Shown piece after piece: positions 26,229 through 34,607 of a stretch of 64,000 nt of DNA. How positions within the stretch are numbered: the first letter of the stretch is position 1; each line of letters opens with the position of its first letter. The notes below the pieces were generated by a model. It ran no database searches and was not told where the DNA came from. It saw only the letters and a list, made by a program, of their open reading frames with translations. The stretch spans positions 992,001 through 1,056,000 of the forward strand of contig NZ_CP134145.1 of assembly GCF_031583595.1 (NCBI RefSeq). Direction: 5' to 3'. Origin of the DNA: Thalassotalea psychrophila. GTDB lineage: Bacteria > Pseudomonadota > Gammaproteobacteria > Enterobacterales > Alteromonadaceae. The position numbers and the translations under genes were made by a program.

Positions 26229-26777
26229 TTACAAGTAATGCCAAATAGGGAGCAGACTGCCGATAAAAATATTAATCACATTTAGTGCTAAAAATGCCAC
26301 TAAAACAGATAAATCAATACCACCTAAGTCAGGTAAAATTTTACGAATAGGTCGTAAAAATGGCTCGGTAAGTTGATGAAATACCATTTGTGCAGGGCTA
26401 CGACTTTGTACAACCCAGCTCATTAATGCCATAACCAACATGATCACAAACAATAACGTACCACTTTGCTTAATTAAAAATAGAAAGCTAATAAACAGTA
26501 ATGACACTATTTCGATAGCTTGACCGCCAATTAAGGCTAAAACAGAATATTTTGTACAGCTAATAATAAAAGCGACCAATAGTGTCGCCATATCTATGCC
26601 TGCTAGGCCAGGCACAATCTTTCTAAATGGGATAACAACAGGGTTAGTTGCTTTCACCACAAATTGACTAAATGGGTTATAAAAATCGGCTCGTGCCGCT
26701 TGTAGCCAAACTCTTAACACCAAAATCATTAAATAGGCGTCAAAAACAAAATTCAGCAAATATACTAACGCTTCCAT
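26229..26777 (-). CDS. YggT family integral membrane protein
   Basis: A 182-residue inner-membrane protein with the two-repeat YggT architecture. Each repeat has hydrophobic helices followed by a conserved loop: NPVVIPFRKIVPGLAGIDMA in the first and LTEPFLRPIRKILPDLGGID in the second. The family is implicated in membrane homeostasis or cell-division site placement in other bacteria; its biochemical role is unclear. It lies in the conserved yggS-proC-yggT order, 84 bases downstream of proC. Confidence 0.92.
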   Translation of the reverse strand: MEALVYLLNFVFDAYLMILVLRVWLQAARADFYNPFSQFVVKATNPVVIPFRKIVPGLAGIDMATLLVAFIISCTKYSVLALIGGQAIEIVSLLFISFLFLIKQSGTLLFVIMLVMALMSWVVQSRSPAQMVFHQLTEPFLRPIRKILPDLGGIDLSVLVAFLALNVINIFIGSLLPIWHYL

Positions 26778-26861
26778 GAATACTCCAAATAAAAGCTCAA
26801 ACTGTGAAAAATAAATTAATCATATACTAAGAATAACTTCTTTGTATTACTATCAACTAAA

Positions 26862-27677
26862 CTAATTGTTACTGGTTGTTATTTCAATGGAACGCTGCTT
26901 TGCCGCGTCCATTGCATTATCAACTAAATCATCAAGGTTACCCACTTTAAATACATTCAATGCTGCTTGCGTAGTGCCACCTTTTGATGTTACGTTTTCT
27001 CGTAATGTCGCTATTGAATCTGTATTTTGGATAACCATTTGCGCTGCGCCAACTGCTGTTTGTTGTACCAGTTCACGGGCAATTTTTTCACTAAAACCAA
27101 ATTCCATGGCTTTGTTTTGCATGGCTTCCATAAAGGCGAAGAAATATGCCGGACCTGAGGCAGAAACAGCCAGCAAGTCATCAATTTCTGCTTCGCTTTG
27201 TAGCCATAAGACTTTACCAATACCGTTTAGTAATGAATTGGTAAATTCCTCATCATCAGAATTTATCGCGCTATTGGCAAACACTCCAGTCATTCCTATA
27301 CCAAGCTGAGAAGGGGTATTTGGCATACAGCGGATAATAGCCGTGCTATCACCTAACTCAGATTGCATTTGTTGCAGACTAATGCCTGCGGCCACCGAAA
27401 TAAAACATTTATTGGATAAATCAACGTGTGCGGCGATCTCACGACAAACCTGTTTAATAAAGTGAGGTTTTACTCCTAACACAATAACATCAGCAAAATT
27501 GGCGGCTTTAATATTGTCTTCGCTTTGCTGTATGCCATATTGCTGAGCTAACGCTTCACGTTTTGGCGCACTAGGGTTACTCACCATAATGTCATTAGCA
27601 GAGAAACCTTGGTTGACCATGCCAATTAAGATACTGCTGTTCATATTACCAGCGCCAATAAATGCGACTTTTTTCAT
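26862..27677 (-). CDS. proC: Pyrroline-5-carboxylate reductase
   Basis: Last step of proline synthesis: reduces P5C with NAD(P)H. The 271 residues contain the Rossmann motif VAFIGAGNMNSSILIG at the N-terminus, VILGVKPH, the substrate site IIRCMPNTPSQLGIGMTG, and the C-terminal ALNVFKVGNLDDLV with upstream NVTSKGGTTQAAL signature. Length is normal. Gene order yggS-proC-yggT as in many gammaproteobacteria. The 67 bases before it and yggS contain a heptanucleotide array. Confidence 0.96.
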   Translation of the reverse strand: MKKVAFIGAGNMNSSILIGMVNQGFSANDIMVSNPSAPKREALAQQYGIQQSEDNIKAANFADVIVLGVKPHFIKQVCREIAAHVDLSNKCFISVAAGISLQQMQSELGDSTAIIRCMPNTPSQLGIGMTGVFANSAINSDDEEFTNSLLNGIGKVLWLQSEAEIDDLLAVSASGPAYFFAFMEAMQNKAMEFGFSEKIARELVQQTAVGAAQMVIQNTDSIATLRENVTSKGGTTQAALNVFKVGNLDDLVDNAMDAAKQRSIEITTSNN

Positions 27678-27720
27678 TATACTTCCTGATCGTTAAACAA
27701 TTAATCTGTAAAATTTATAG

Positions 27721-27755
27721 TTCCTAGTTCCTAGTTCCTAGTTCCTAGTTCCTAG
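27721..27755. repeat. Heptanucleotide tandem array (TTCCTAG) x5
   Basis: Five perfect direct copies of TTCCTAG. The yggS stop codon (TAG, minus strand) and its last two sense codons lie inside the array. The same heptamer, inverted, is repeated at 60818-60841, and a variant at 58193-58234. Confidence 0.97.
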
Positions 27756-28428
27756 CCCCAAATATCGCCGTACCAACGCGTATCATCGTACTACCGCAGT
27801 TAATGGCAATATTCATATCATTACTCATCCCCATCGACAGGGTATCTACACTTGGATATTGGTGCTGCAATTCATTAAACAAGGTTTGCATCTTAATAAA
27901 GCTTTGCTTGGTTACTTCATCATCGCCTTTAGCTGGTATTGCCATTAAGCCTCGCAGGGTTAAATTAGCACAATTGTTGATAAATTCAGCTAACTCGGCA
28001 ACGTCATTAATCACGGCCCCTGATTTACTTTCTTCACCGCTAATATTCACTTGTAAACAAACGTTTAACGGGATAATGTTACTATCACGTTGTTCATTAA
28101 GGCGTTTTGCTGTTTTCATCCGGTCTATAGAATGGACCCAAGCAACATTTTCAGCAATTTGTCGGGTTTTATTGCTCTGAATAGGGCCAATAAAATGCCA
28201 GGTGATATCAGTTAAATGGGCAAGTTGCTGTACTTTTTCAACAGTCTCTTGCACGTAATTCTCACCAAAGTGGCGCTGCCCGGCATCATACGCCTGTTGA
28301 ATTAAATTTATAGGTTTCGTTTTACTAACAGCCAACAAGCTCACAGCATCAGATGAGCGATTGGCATTTTTGCTGGCGTTAATAATATCTTGGTGTATTG
28401 CCTGGAGTTTGTCAGCGATATTGGTCAT
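27745..28428 (-). CDS. yggS: Pyridoxal-phosphate homeostasis protein YggS
   Basis: A PLP-binding protein without known catalysis that keeps free PLP and amino-acid pools balanced. Starting at the ATG at 28428 gives 227 residues: MTNIADKLQAIHQDI, then VSLLAVSKTKPI (Lys binds PLP), FGENYVQE, WHFIGPIQSNKTR and LSMGMSNDMNIAI. The open frame extends 66 codons upstream, across the pilT start, but the family begins at MTNIAD. The C-terminus ends FGARN and is shorter by a few residues than E. coli because the stop lies in the heptamer array. Divergent from pilT, 37 bases apart. Confidence 0.95.
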   Translation of the reverse strand: MTNIADKLQAIHQDIINASKNANRSSDAVSLLAVSKTKPINLIQQAYDAGQRHFGENYVQETVEKVQQLAHLTDITWHFIGPIQSNKTRQIAENVAWVHSIDRMKTAKRLNEQRDSNIIPLNVCLQVNISGEESKSGAVINDVAELAEFINNCANLTLRGLMAIPAKGDDEVTKQSFIKMQTLFNELQHQYPSVDTLSMGMSNDMNIAINCGSTMIRVGTAIFGARN

Positions 28429-28465
28429 TTTTTTATTTCTATAACAATTATAAATTAGGGATTTT

Positions 28466-29509
28466 ATGGATATTACCGAACTTTTAGCATTTAGTGTCGA
28501 ACACAATGCTTCCGATTTACATTTATCTACTGGTATGCCACCTGCCATTCGCGTTGATGGTGACGTACGTAAGGTTAACATCCCACCGCTAGAAGACAAA
28601 GACGTTAATGGTTTAGTGTATGACATTATGACCGATCGTCAACGTAAAGAGTACGAAGAAAATCTAGAAGTGGATTTCTCTTTTGAAGTACCTAACTTAG
28701 CTCGTTTTCGTGTTAACGCATTTAACCAAAACCGTGGTCCTGCTGCAGTATTTCGTACCATCCCAAGTAAAATTTTGTCTTTAGATGAACTTGGCTGTCC
28801 TGATATTTTTAGACAAATCTCAGAAAACCCTCGTGGTTTAGTACTTGTTACCGGCCCAACAGGCTCTGGTAAATCAACAACTCTAGCGGCTATGGTTGAT
28901 TATATTAATGAAACTAAACGCGATCACATCTTAACTATTGAAGATCCTATCGAATTCGTTCATGACAACAAACAATGTTTAATTAACCAACGTGAAGTAC
29001 ATCGCGATACGTTAAGCTTTAACAATGCTCTGCGCTCAGCTCTGCGTGAAGATCCTGATGTAATACTTGTAGGTGAGATGCGTGATTTAGAAACAATCCG
29101 CTTAGCAATGACCGCAGCAGAAACCGGTCATTTAGTATTTGGTACGCTCCATACTACCTCTGCACCAAAAACCATTGACCGTATTGTTGATGTATTTCCA
29201 GGTGAAGAAAAAAGTATGGTGCGTTCTATGTTATCTGAATCACTTCGTGCGGTTATCTCGCAAACATTAATCAAAAAAGTTGGTGGTGGTCGTGTTGCTG
29301 CCCATGAAATTATGATTGGTGTACCTGCCATTCGTAACTTAATTCGTGAAGATAAAATTGCACAAATGTATTCAGCAATTCAAACCGGTATGTCACATGG
29401 CATGCAAACCATGGATCAATGTTTACAAAACTTATTAAGCCGTGGTCTTATTACCCGTGAAGATGCTATGCATAAAGCGGCGGATAAAAACCAGTTTAAG
29501 GTTTACTAA
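28466..29509 (+). CDS. pilT: Type IV pilus retraction ATPase PilT
   Basis: A hexameric ATPase that depolymerises type IV pili for twitching and DNA uptake. The 347 residues are close to Pseudomonas PilT from MDITELLAFSVEHNASDLHL onward. Visible: Walker A GPTGSGKSTT near 131-140, Asp box TIEDPIEF, Walker B DPDVILVGEMRD, His box GHLVFGTLHTTSA and the C-terminal AIRNLIREDK (AIRNLIRE) retraction motif. pilU follows 10 bases later in one operon. Other pilus genes are not in the window. Confidence 0.97.
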   Translation: MDITELLAFSVEHNASDLHLSTGMPPAIRVDGDVRKVNIPPLEDKDVNGLVYDIMTDRQRKEYEENLEVDFSFEVPNLARFRVNAFNQNRGPAAVFRTIPSKILSLDELGCPDIFRQISENPRGLVLVTGPTGSGKSTTLAAMVDYINETKRDHILTIEDPIEFVHDNKQCLINQREVHRDTLSFNNALRSALREDPDVILVGEMRDLETIRLAMTAAETGHLVFGTLHTTSAPKTIDRIVDVFPGEEKSMVRSMLSESLRAVISQTLIKKVGGGRVAAHEIMIGVPAIRNLIREDKIAQMYSAIQTGMSHGMQTMDQCLQNLLSRGLITREDAMHKAADKNQFKVY

Positions 29510-29519
29510 GGGAATTTAG

Positions 29520-30632
29520 ATGTATTTACACCAATTACTAAAAGCCATGGTGAAGCAAGATGCTTCTGATCTATTTGTTACAGTTAACCTTTCAGCAAGT
29601 GCCAAAATAAATGGCGAATTACAGCCTGTAGATGAAAAGATATTAAACTTTGATGATTGTTTAGAGCTGGTTCATAGCTCAATGACTGAAAAGCAAATTA
29701 CTGAATTTACCGAAACAAAAGAATGTAACTATGCTATTGCTATTGAAGACATTGGCCGTTTTCGTATTTCTGCATTTTGGCAACGTGAAATGCCAGGTAT
29801 GGTTGTACGTCGAATTGTTACAGATATCCCCGATACCGAGGCACTTGGTTTACCACCCGTTTTAAAAGAACTGGTGATGTCTAAACGTGGCTTATTGTTG
29901 TTCGTTGGTGGTACAGGTACTGGTAAATCAACATCGATGGCATCATTGATCGGTTATCGTAACCGTAATGCTCGTGGTCATATATTGACCATTGAAGATC
30001 CGGTAGAGTTTGTCCACGAACACGGTAAATCGATGATCACTCAACGAGAAGTTGGCATGGATACCGAGTCTTTTGATGCGGCACTTAAAAGCTCATTACG
30101 CCAAGCTCCAGATGTTATCTTAATTGGTGAAATTCGCTCACAAGATATTATGGAGCACGCATTAAGCTTTGCTGAAACTGGTCACTTATGTATTGCTACC
30201 TTACATGCCAATAATGCCAACCAAGCAATTGACCGTATCATGCATTTAGTACCGCCAGAGCAACATGAAAAGCTGCAGTTCGATTTAGCTTTGAATCTAC
30301 GTGGTATTGTTGCCCAACAGCTAGTACCAACTCGTGATGGTTTAGGCCGAAAAGCAGCTATTGAAATTTTACTGAACTCACCGTACATTTCTGAGCTCAT
30401 TAAAAAAGGTGCTGTTGGAGACATCAAAGAAGTTATGGCGAAATCGCGCGAACTAGGCATGCAAACCTTCGATCAGGCGTTATTTGATCTATACGAAGCA
30501 GGGGAGATAAGTTACACCGATGCCCTGCATAATGCTGATTCACCAAATGATTTGCGCTTAATGATCAAACTTCGTAGTAATGATCAAACTGGAGTTGGTG
30601 GCCTCAAAGGTATGACCTTAGATGGTGATTAA
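29520..30632 (+). CDS. pilU: Type IV pilus retraction ATPase accessory PilU
   Basis: A 370-residue PilT paralogue that assists retraction under load. It has GGTGTGKSTS as Walker A near 135, TIEDPVEFVHEHGKSMITQR, DVILIGEIRSQD and GHLCIATLHANNANQAIDR. Instead of AIRNLIRE it has SPYISELIKKG, which with the extended C-terminal tail (LRSNDQTGVGGLKGM) is typical of PilU. Ten bases after pilT; a hairpin terminator follows. Confidence 0.95.
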   Translation: MYLHQLLKAMVKQDASDLFVTVNLSASAKINGELQPVDEKILNFDDCLELVHSSMTEKQITEFTETKECNYAIAIEDIGRFRISAFWQREMPGMVVRRIVTDIPDTEALGLPPVLKELVMSKRGLLLFVGGTGTGKSTSMASLIGYRNRNARGHILTIEDPVEFVHEHGKSMITQREVGMDTESFDAALKSSLRQAPDVILIGEIRSQDIMEHALSFAETGHLCIATLHANNANQAIDRIMHLVPPEQHEKLQFDLALNLRGIVAQQLVPTRDGLGRKAAIEILLNSPYISELIKKGAVGDIKEVMAKSRELGMQTFDQALFDLYEAGEISYTDALHNADSPNDLRLMIKLRSNDQTGVGGLKGMTLDGD

Positions 30633-30646
30633 ATACTAAACAGCTA

Positions 30647-30679
30647 AAAAGCTGGAAGCTTATAGCTTTCCAGCTTTTA
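30647..30679. terminator. Hairpin terminator shared by pilU and the sapC-like gene
   Basis: AAAAGCTGGA pairs with TCCAGCTTTT around AAGCTTATAGCT. The minus-strand sapC-like gene terminates inside it: its stop codon is at 30660-30662 in the loop, so its last five codons form the right arm. Confidence 0.75.
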
Positions 30680-31391
30680 GCTTCTTATTTTTAAGATCAA
30701 TCAACGCTTCAACATTATTTAATGATGCTAGGATGTCAGTCATTAATTGTACATAACCTAAACGTTCAAATTCTTGTTGCGCAGTAGCTGGGACTCGAAC
30801 CAATACTTCTTTATTTATGGTATATAACCCCTGCAGGCTAATATCTTCTCCACTTTCTAAGGTAATATCTAAATTAACTGGCTCTAATAAGTTTTGCTCT
30901 AACAGTGCCTTTATAAACTCATTATTAAAACGAGTTCCTTCAACAAACTGGGCTAATAAATTAGCTTTATCTTGCAGATATGTTGTGGCCTTTCCTTGCT
31001 TAAATACAGCTTCCCCTTGCGTTGTTTGAACACGACTATTGTTAACATCAATTGCAAGTGCGGGTTTAGAAACTAATTTTCCGTCCACTTCTTGCTCGTC
31101 TTCAATTAGAAAGAAAGGTTCGGTTTGTAAATTTAATGGTAAATAACCTCCTTGCCACTTACCTTCATTAATGAATAAATTTTCATTAATGCGTAAACCT
31201 AACAAAGTGATAATACTAAACTGTCCGGTTTCTTCATTTTTGGCAAAGAAAATAGGGTAATGTTGAGCTATGTTTTTAAACTCTTGTGGCACCGTATGTA
31301 CCAAGTGCGCATTAAAGCTGTGTGTAACATCAGTAAAAGCTAACACTTTAGTATTTATATGAGTATTGCTATCTAATTTTTCTAATTTCAT
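30660..31391 (-). CDS. SapC family protein
   Basis: A 243-residue protein of the SapC family (named for a Campylobacter S-layer-associated gene): VPQEFKNIAQHYPIFFAKNEETG, LGLRINENLFINEGKWQGGYLP, FFLIEDEQE and TTYLQDKANLL are the usual landmarks. The role is unknown. In Alteromonadales and Caulobacterales such genes lie with tryptophan-halogenase-like genes and TonB-dependent receptors in substrate-uptake loci, exactly as here. No signal peptide. It follows the halogenase gene by 18 bases. The basic tail KNKKLKAGKL is encoded by the terminator stem. Confidence 0.88.
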   Translation of the reverse strand: MKLEKLDSNTHINTKVLAFTDVTHSFNAHLVHTVPQEFKNIAQHYPIFFAKNEETGQFSIITLLGLRINENLFINEGKWQGGYLPLNLQTEPFFLIEDEQEVDGKLVSKPALAIDVNNSRVQTTQGEAVFKQGKATTYLQDKANLLAQFVEGTRFNNEFIKALLEQNLLEPVNLDITLESGEDISLQGLYTINKEVLVRVPATAQQEFERLGYVQLMTDILASLNNVEALIDLKNKKLKAGKL

Positions 31392-31409
31392 TATCTTATT
31401 TCCAAGCAG

Positions 31410-32966
31410 CTAAACTTTATTAAAACCAAATTGACGAACTTTGTTAATCAACTCTCGGTTGGTTGGTAGTGCTTCAACATATCTTTTGGTCAGCTTGTCA
31501 TTTTCGACGAACATTCTTTGTGCTTTTATTTGTACATCATCGCTAATAAAACCCTCTACAGCGGCATTGTTATAATCCATACCATAAAGTACATATTGAT
31601 AACTGGCAGCCGAGAACATTTCACGTTTACGTTGAAAGTCGTATTCTGATGGTGATCGGTGTTGCCATAGGGCCATTAATTCTTGCAAACTTTCAGGGAT
31701 AGTTTCTGGGTCACGGTTATCACGCCAAAAAGCAGTATCATCACGTTTACTTGCGGTATAATGCAATTTAAGAAAATCGATAACGCGATCCCAGTTATAT
31801 TGAAATTTATCATTATATGATTTAGCAACAATATCCATAGTTTCACGATTTGCAGGTAATTGTTCACTAATACTGGCACAAGCAAGTTCGATCATAACTA
31901 GGGCAGAGGCTTCAAGTGGCTCTAAAAAACCTGCAGACATACCAACTGCAACACAATTATTAACCCAAAATTTCTCCCTAACGCCAGGGTTAATATCTAT
32001 TTTCCTAAAGCTTAAGTCTTTAGCTTTATCACCAATAGACTCGGCTAAATAGTCTCTTAACAATTGTTCAGAGCGTTCTCGGCTGGTGTGTTTACTTGAA
32101 TAAACATGACCAACACCGCGACGTGTCGGTAAACCTATATCCCAAATCCAGCCCGCTTCTTGCGCCGTTGAAATGGTATGAGATGCGATAGGGCTATCTT
32201 CACTTTCGTAGGGGATTTGTACTGCTAAAGCGGTATCGATAAACAAAATATCTTTTTTGCAAACTTTTGCTACCTTGTAATGCTTACCAATAAGCAGCGA
32301 TGAAAAGCCAGTACAGTCAATAAATAAATCACCTTTGATATCACCATTATTAACACTGCTAACTGAAGCGATATCACCATTGTCAGCCGAATTTACTTTA
32401 CTGACATGATCAAGGATATGAGTAACGCCTAAGTTTTTGGTACAGTGATTTTTTAAAAACTCGGCAAACTTTCCTGCATCTAAATGATAAGAGTAATTGG
32501 CTACTGCGGCATATTCTGGCGTAGAAATTAGTTTAGGGGCTAAATTATGTTCACACAATTGTTCTTGATAACATACTGCATTAGAGAATGAGCTATTCGA
32601 TTTAGACGTTTTCCATGGCTTAAACAAATCTATTTCAAAATAGCCTTGTGGTAATACTAACGGGTGGTAGTAAAAGTCATCATCGGCACCTGTTACCCAT
32701 TTGGCAAACTTTGCGCCTTGTTTAAAACTGGCGTCACATTCACGCATAAAATCAGTTTCAGATACCCCCATGTTTCTTAGCGTGTTACGCATGGTTGGCC
32801 AAGTGCCTTCGCCAACACCAACAGAGTTAACATCAGGTGATTCAATCAAGGTTACTTTTATGCCACCAGGTTTATTTGCATGGTGTGCCGCAGCAAGTGT
32901 ACCCGCAGCTATCCAACCGGCGCTACCACCACCAACAATTACTATGTGTTTTAGTTCATTGCTCAT
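31410..32966 (-). CDS. Flavin-dependent tryptophan-halogenase family protein
   Basis: A 518-residue FAD protein. IVIVGGGSAGWIAAGTLA is the dinucleotide-binding motif. Lys82 in ASFKQGAKFAKW corresponds to the catalytic lysine that handles hypochlorous acid in PrnA/RebH. The second family motif, normally GWxWxIP, reads GWIWDIGLP, so the proline is shifted by one residue. Homologues beside SapC and TonB receptors are widespread, and their halogenation activity is mostly unshown, so the substrate is unknown. Its ATG overlaps the stop of the upstream transporter gene by four bases (ATGA), indicating coupling. Confidence 0.88.
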   Translation of the reverse strand: MSNELKHIVIVGGGSAGWIAAGTLAAAHHANKPGGIKVTLIESPDVNSVGVGEGTWPTMRNTLRNMGVSETDFMRECDASFKQGAKFAKWVTGADDDFYYHPLVLPQGYFEIDLFKPWKTSKSNSSFSNAVCYQEQLCEHNLAPKLISTPEYAAVANYSYHLDAGKFAEFLKNHCTKNLGVTHILDHVSKVNSADNGDIASVSSVNNGDIKGDLFIDCTGFSSLLIGKHYKVAKVCKKDILFIDTALAVQIPYESEDSPIASHTISTAQEAGWIWDIGLPTRRGVGHVYSSKHTSRERSEQLLRDYLAESIGDKAKDLSFRKIDINPGVREKFWVNNCVAVGMSAGFLEPLEASALVMIELACASISEQLPANRETMDIVAKSYNDKFQYNWDRVIDFLKLHYTASKRDDTAFWRDNRDPETIPESLQELMALWQHRSPSEYDFQRKREMFSAASYQYVLYGMDYNNAAVEGFISDDVQIKAQRMFVENDKLTKRYVEALPTNRELINKVRQFGFNKV

Positions 32967-34468
32967 AACTTTACTCGTCTTAATTTTTTCGGGATCTTCA
33001 CCGGCCCAACAAAGGGCTCTTTGGTATCGTTAGTGACTAAAGTTTTTACTTTATAACCTAGTACAGCACACGTTATGCCAACAATTGGTGTTAACCAATT
33101 GAAAAAACAAAATACAGCGTATTCAAGTGGGTTAACTAACAAAACTGACTGCATATAAGCGCCACAAGTATTCCACGGGACTAAAGGAGAGGTAACAGTA
33201 CCGCCATCTTCCAGTGCTCGAGATAAATTTTCAGGGGCTAAATTGCGCTTGTTGTATTCTTCTTTAAACATACGTCCAGGCATTACAATTGCGATGTATT
33301 GATCTGCAGCGATACAGTTAGTGCCAAAGGCGGTAATGATGGTTGTGGTTATCAAAGAGCTGGCGCGCTGTGAAAAACGGATCAAGGTCTCTACTATTTT
33401 TTTCAATAAACCTACACCTTCCATAATCGCACCAAAGGTCATCGCACAAATGATTAACCAAATAGTATTTAGCATCGAACCCATGCCGCCGCCACTTAAT
33501 AAGTCGTTCATTACCGCGTTGTCAGTATTTAACTTCAAGCCTTCATGCATGACTTGCCAAACGACAGTGATATTTGCGCTGACATTGCCTAGCTCAGTGT
33601 TAGCATAAGAGAGGATTAAGTCCTGTTGAAATAACATTGCCCAAATTGCGCCGGTTATTGCTCCTATGCCAATGGCAGGAAACGCCGGAACTTTCTTAAC
33701 AGCCAAAGTCAAAGTTACCACCAAAGGTAGTAATAAATACCAATCGATGAAATAAACGTCTTGCAAGCTTGTTAACAAACCATCTAACTGACCATCAGCA
33801 ACTTTTACATCATGATTAAAACCGAGAATAAGAAAAATAAATAACGCAATAACAAAGCTTGGGATTGTGCTCCAAGTCATGTGTTTAATGTGAGTAAATA
33901 GTTCAGTACCAGCGATGGCAGGAGCTAGGTTCGTCGTATCAGATAATGGTGATAGTTTATCGCCAAAATATGCGCCGCTGATAATTGCGCCAGCGGTAAT
34001 TGGTGCTGAAATATTTAAACCGTTAGCGACGCCCATCAAGGCAACACCGATAGTTGCTGCTACGGTCCAACTACTACCAATACTAATTGCCACGATGGCA
34101 CAGATAATACTGCAGCTAACAAAAAAGTAATCTGGATTTAGAATTTGTAAGCCAAAATAAATCATCGTTGGCACGGTACCCGCTAATAGCCATGTACCTA
34201 TTAATGTGCCAACAGCGAGCAAAATTAGAATAGCACCAAGAGTGAGGCTAATGCCTTTTACGATGCTTTTTTCAATGTGTTTACGTTGGTGGCCATTTTT
34301 TAAGCCAACCAAAGTAGCAATACCCGCACAAATCATTAGGGCTATTTGATTGGGCCCTGAGGATGAATTGTCACCAAAGTAAAAAACCGCCAACGACAAT
34401 AAGACTAGTAGAAAAAAGATGGGAATTAATGCATCAAATAAACTGGGTTCACGTGTTGTAGATTTCAT
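32963..34468 (-). CDS. NhaC-family transporter, possibly for lysine/hydroxylysine
   Basis: A 501-residue inner-membrane protein with about 11-12 helices and NhaC landmarks: GTLIGTWLLAGTVPTMIYFG, SIGSSWTVAATIGVALMG, ISGAYFGDKLSPLSDTTNLA and SPLVPWNTCGAYM. NhaC proteins include Na+/H+ antiporters, but the branch called LysW is a predicted lysine transporter in gammaproteobacteria. In a lysine/hydroxylysine catabolic locus an amino-acid transport role is the better guess, though not provable from sequence. First gene of a coupled transporter-halogenase-SapC operon. Confidence 0.88.
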   Translation of the reverse strand: MKSTTREPSLFDALIPIFFLLVLLSLAVFYFGDNSSSGPNQIALMICAGIATLVGLKNGHQRKHIEKSIVKGISLTLGAILILLAVGTLIGTWLLAGTVPTMIYFGLQILNPDYFFVSCSIICAIVAISIGSSWTVAATIGVALMGVANGLNISAPITAGAIISGAYFGDKLSPLSDTTNLAPAIAGTELFTHIKHMTWSTIPSFVIALFIFLILGFNHDVKVADGQLDGLLTSLQDVYFIDWYLLLPLVVTLTLAVKKVPAFPAIGIGAITGAIWAMLFQQDLILSYANTELGNVSANITVVWQVMHEGLKLNTDNAVMNDLLSGGGMGSMLNTIWLIICAMTFGAIMEGVGLLKKIVETLIRFSQRASSLITTTIITAFGTNCIAADQYIAIVMPGRMFKEEYNKRNLAPENLSRALEDGGTVTSPLVPWNTCGAYMQSVLLVNPLEYAVFCFFNWLTPIVGITCAVLGYKVKTLVTNDTKEPFVGPVKIPKKLRRVKL

Positions 34469-34561
34469 TTTTATTGGCCTCTTGATTCTCTTGAGATGTT
34501 TTTTAGTTATATTTTTAGGTTATCTCTTAACGTTTGATTTTGGGCTTAACCGGTTCTACTC

Positions 34562-34599
34562 GCAAGTTAATTAGTATTGAAGTACATTAATTAACTTGC
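34562..34599. promoter_or_regulatory. 12-bp perfect dyad between the saccharopine and NhaC genes
   Basis: GCAAGTTAATTA (34562-34573) and TAATTAACTTGC (34588-34599) are perfect inverted repeats, 9 bases after the saccharopine dehydrogenase stop and about 95 bases before the NhaC-family start. Without a T run on the minus strand it may be an operator as well as a weak terminator. Confidence 0.45.
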
Positions 34600-34607
34600 T
34601 TTTAGAG

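Noticed and set aside
27721..27755. CRISPR-like direct repeats
   Set aside because: Units are 7 bp and contiguous with no spacers; the purL-end copies at 17098-17418 also lack spacers.
28429..28626. N-terminal extension of yggS
   Set aside because: It overlaps the pilT start antisense; YggS proteins begin at MTNIADKL, so the ATG at 28428 is used.
34469..34607. Lysine riboswitch before the NhaC-family gene
   Set aside because: The leader is under 140 bases and shows none of the conserved lysine-riboswitch core that I can recognise; only the 12-bp dyad is clear.
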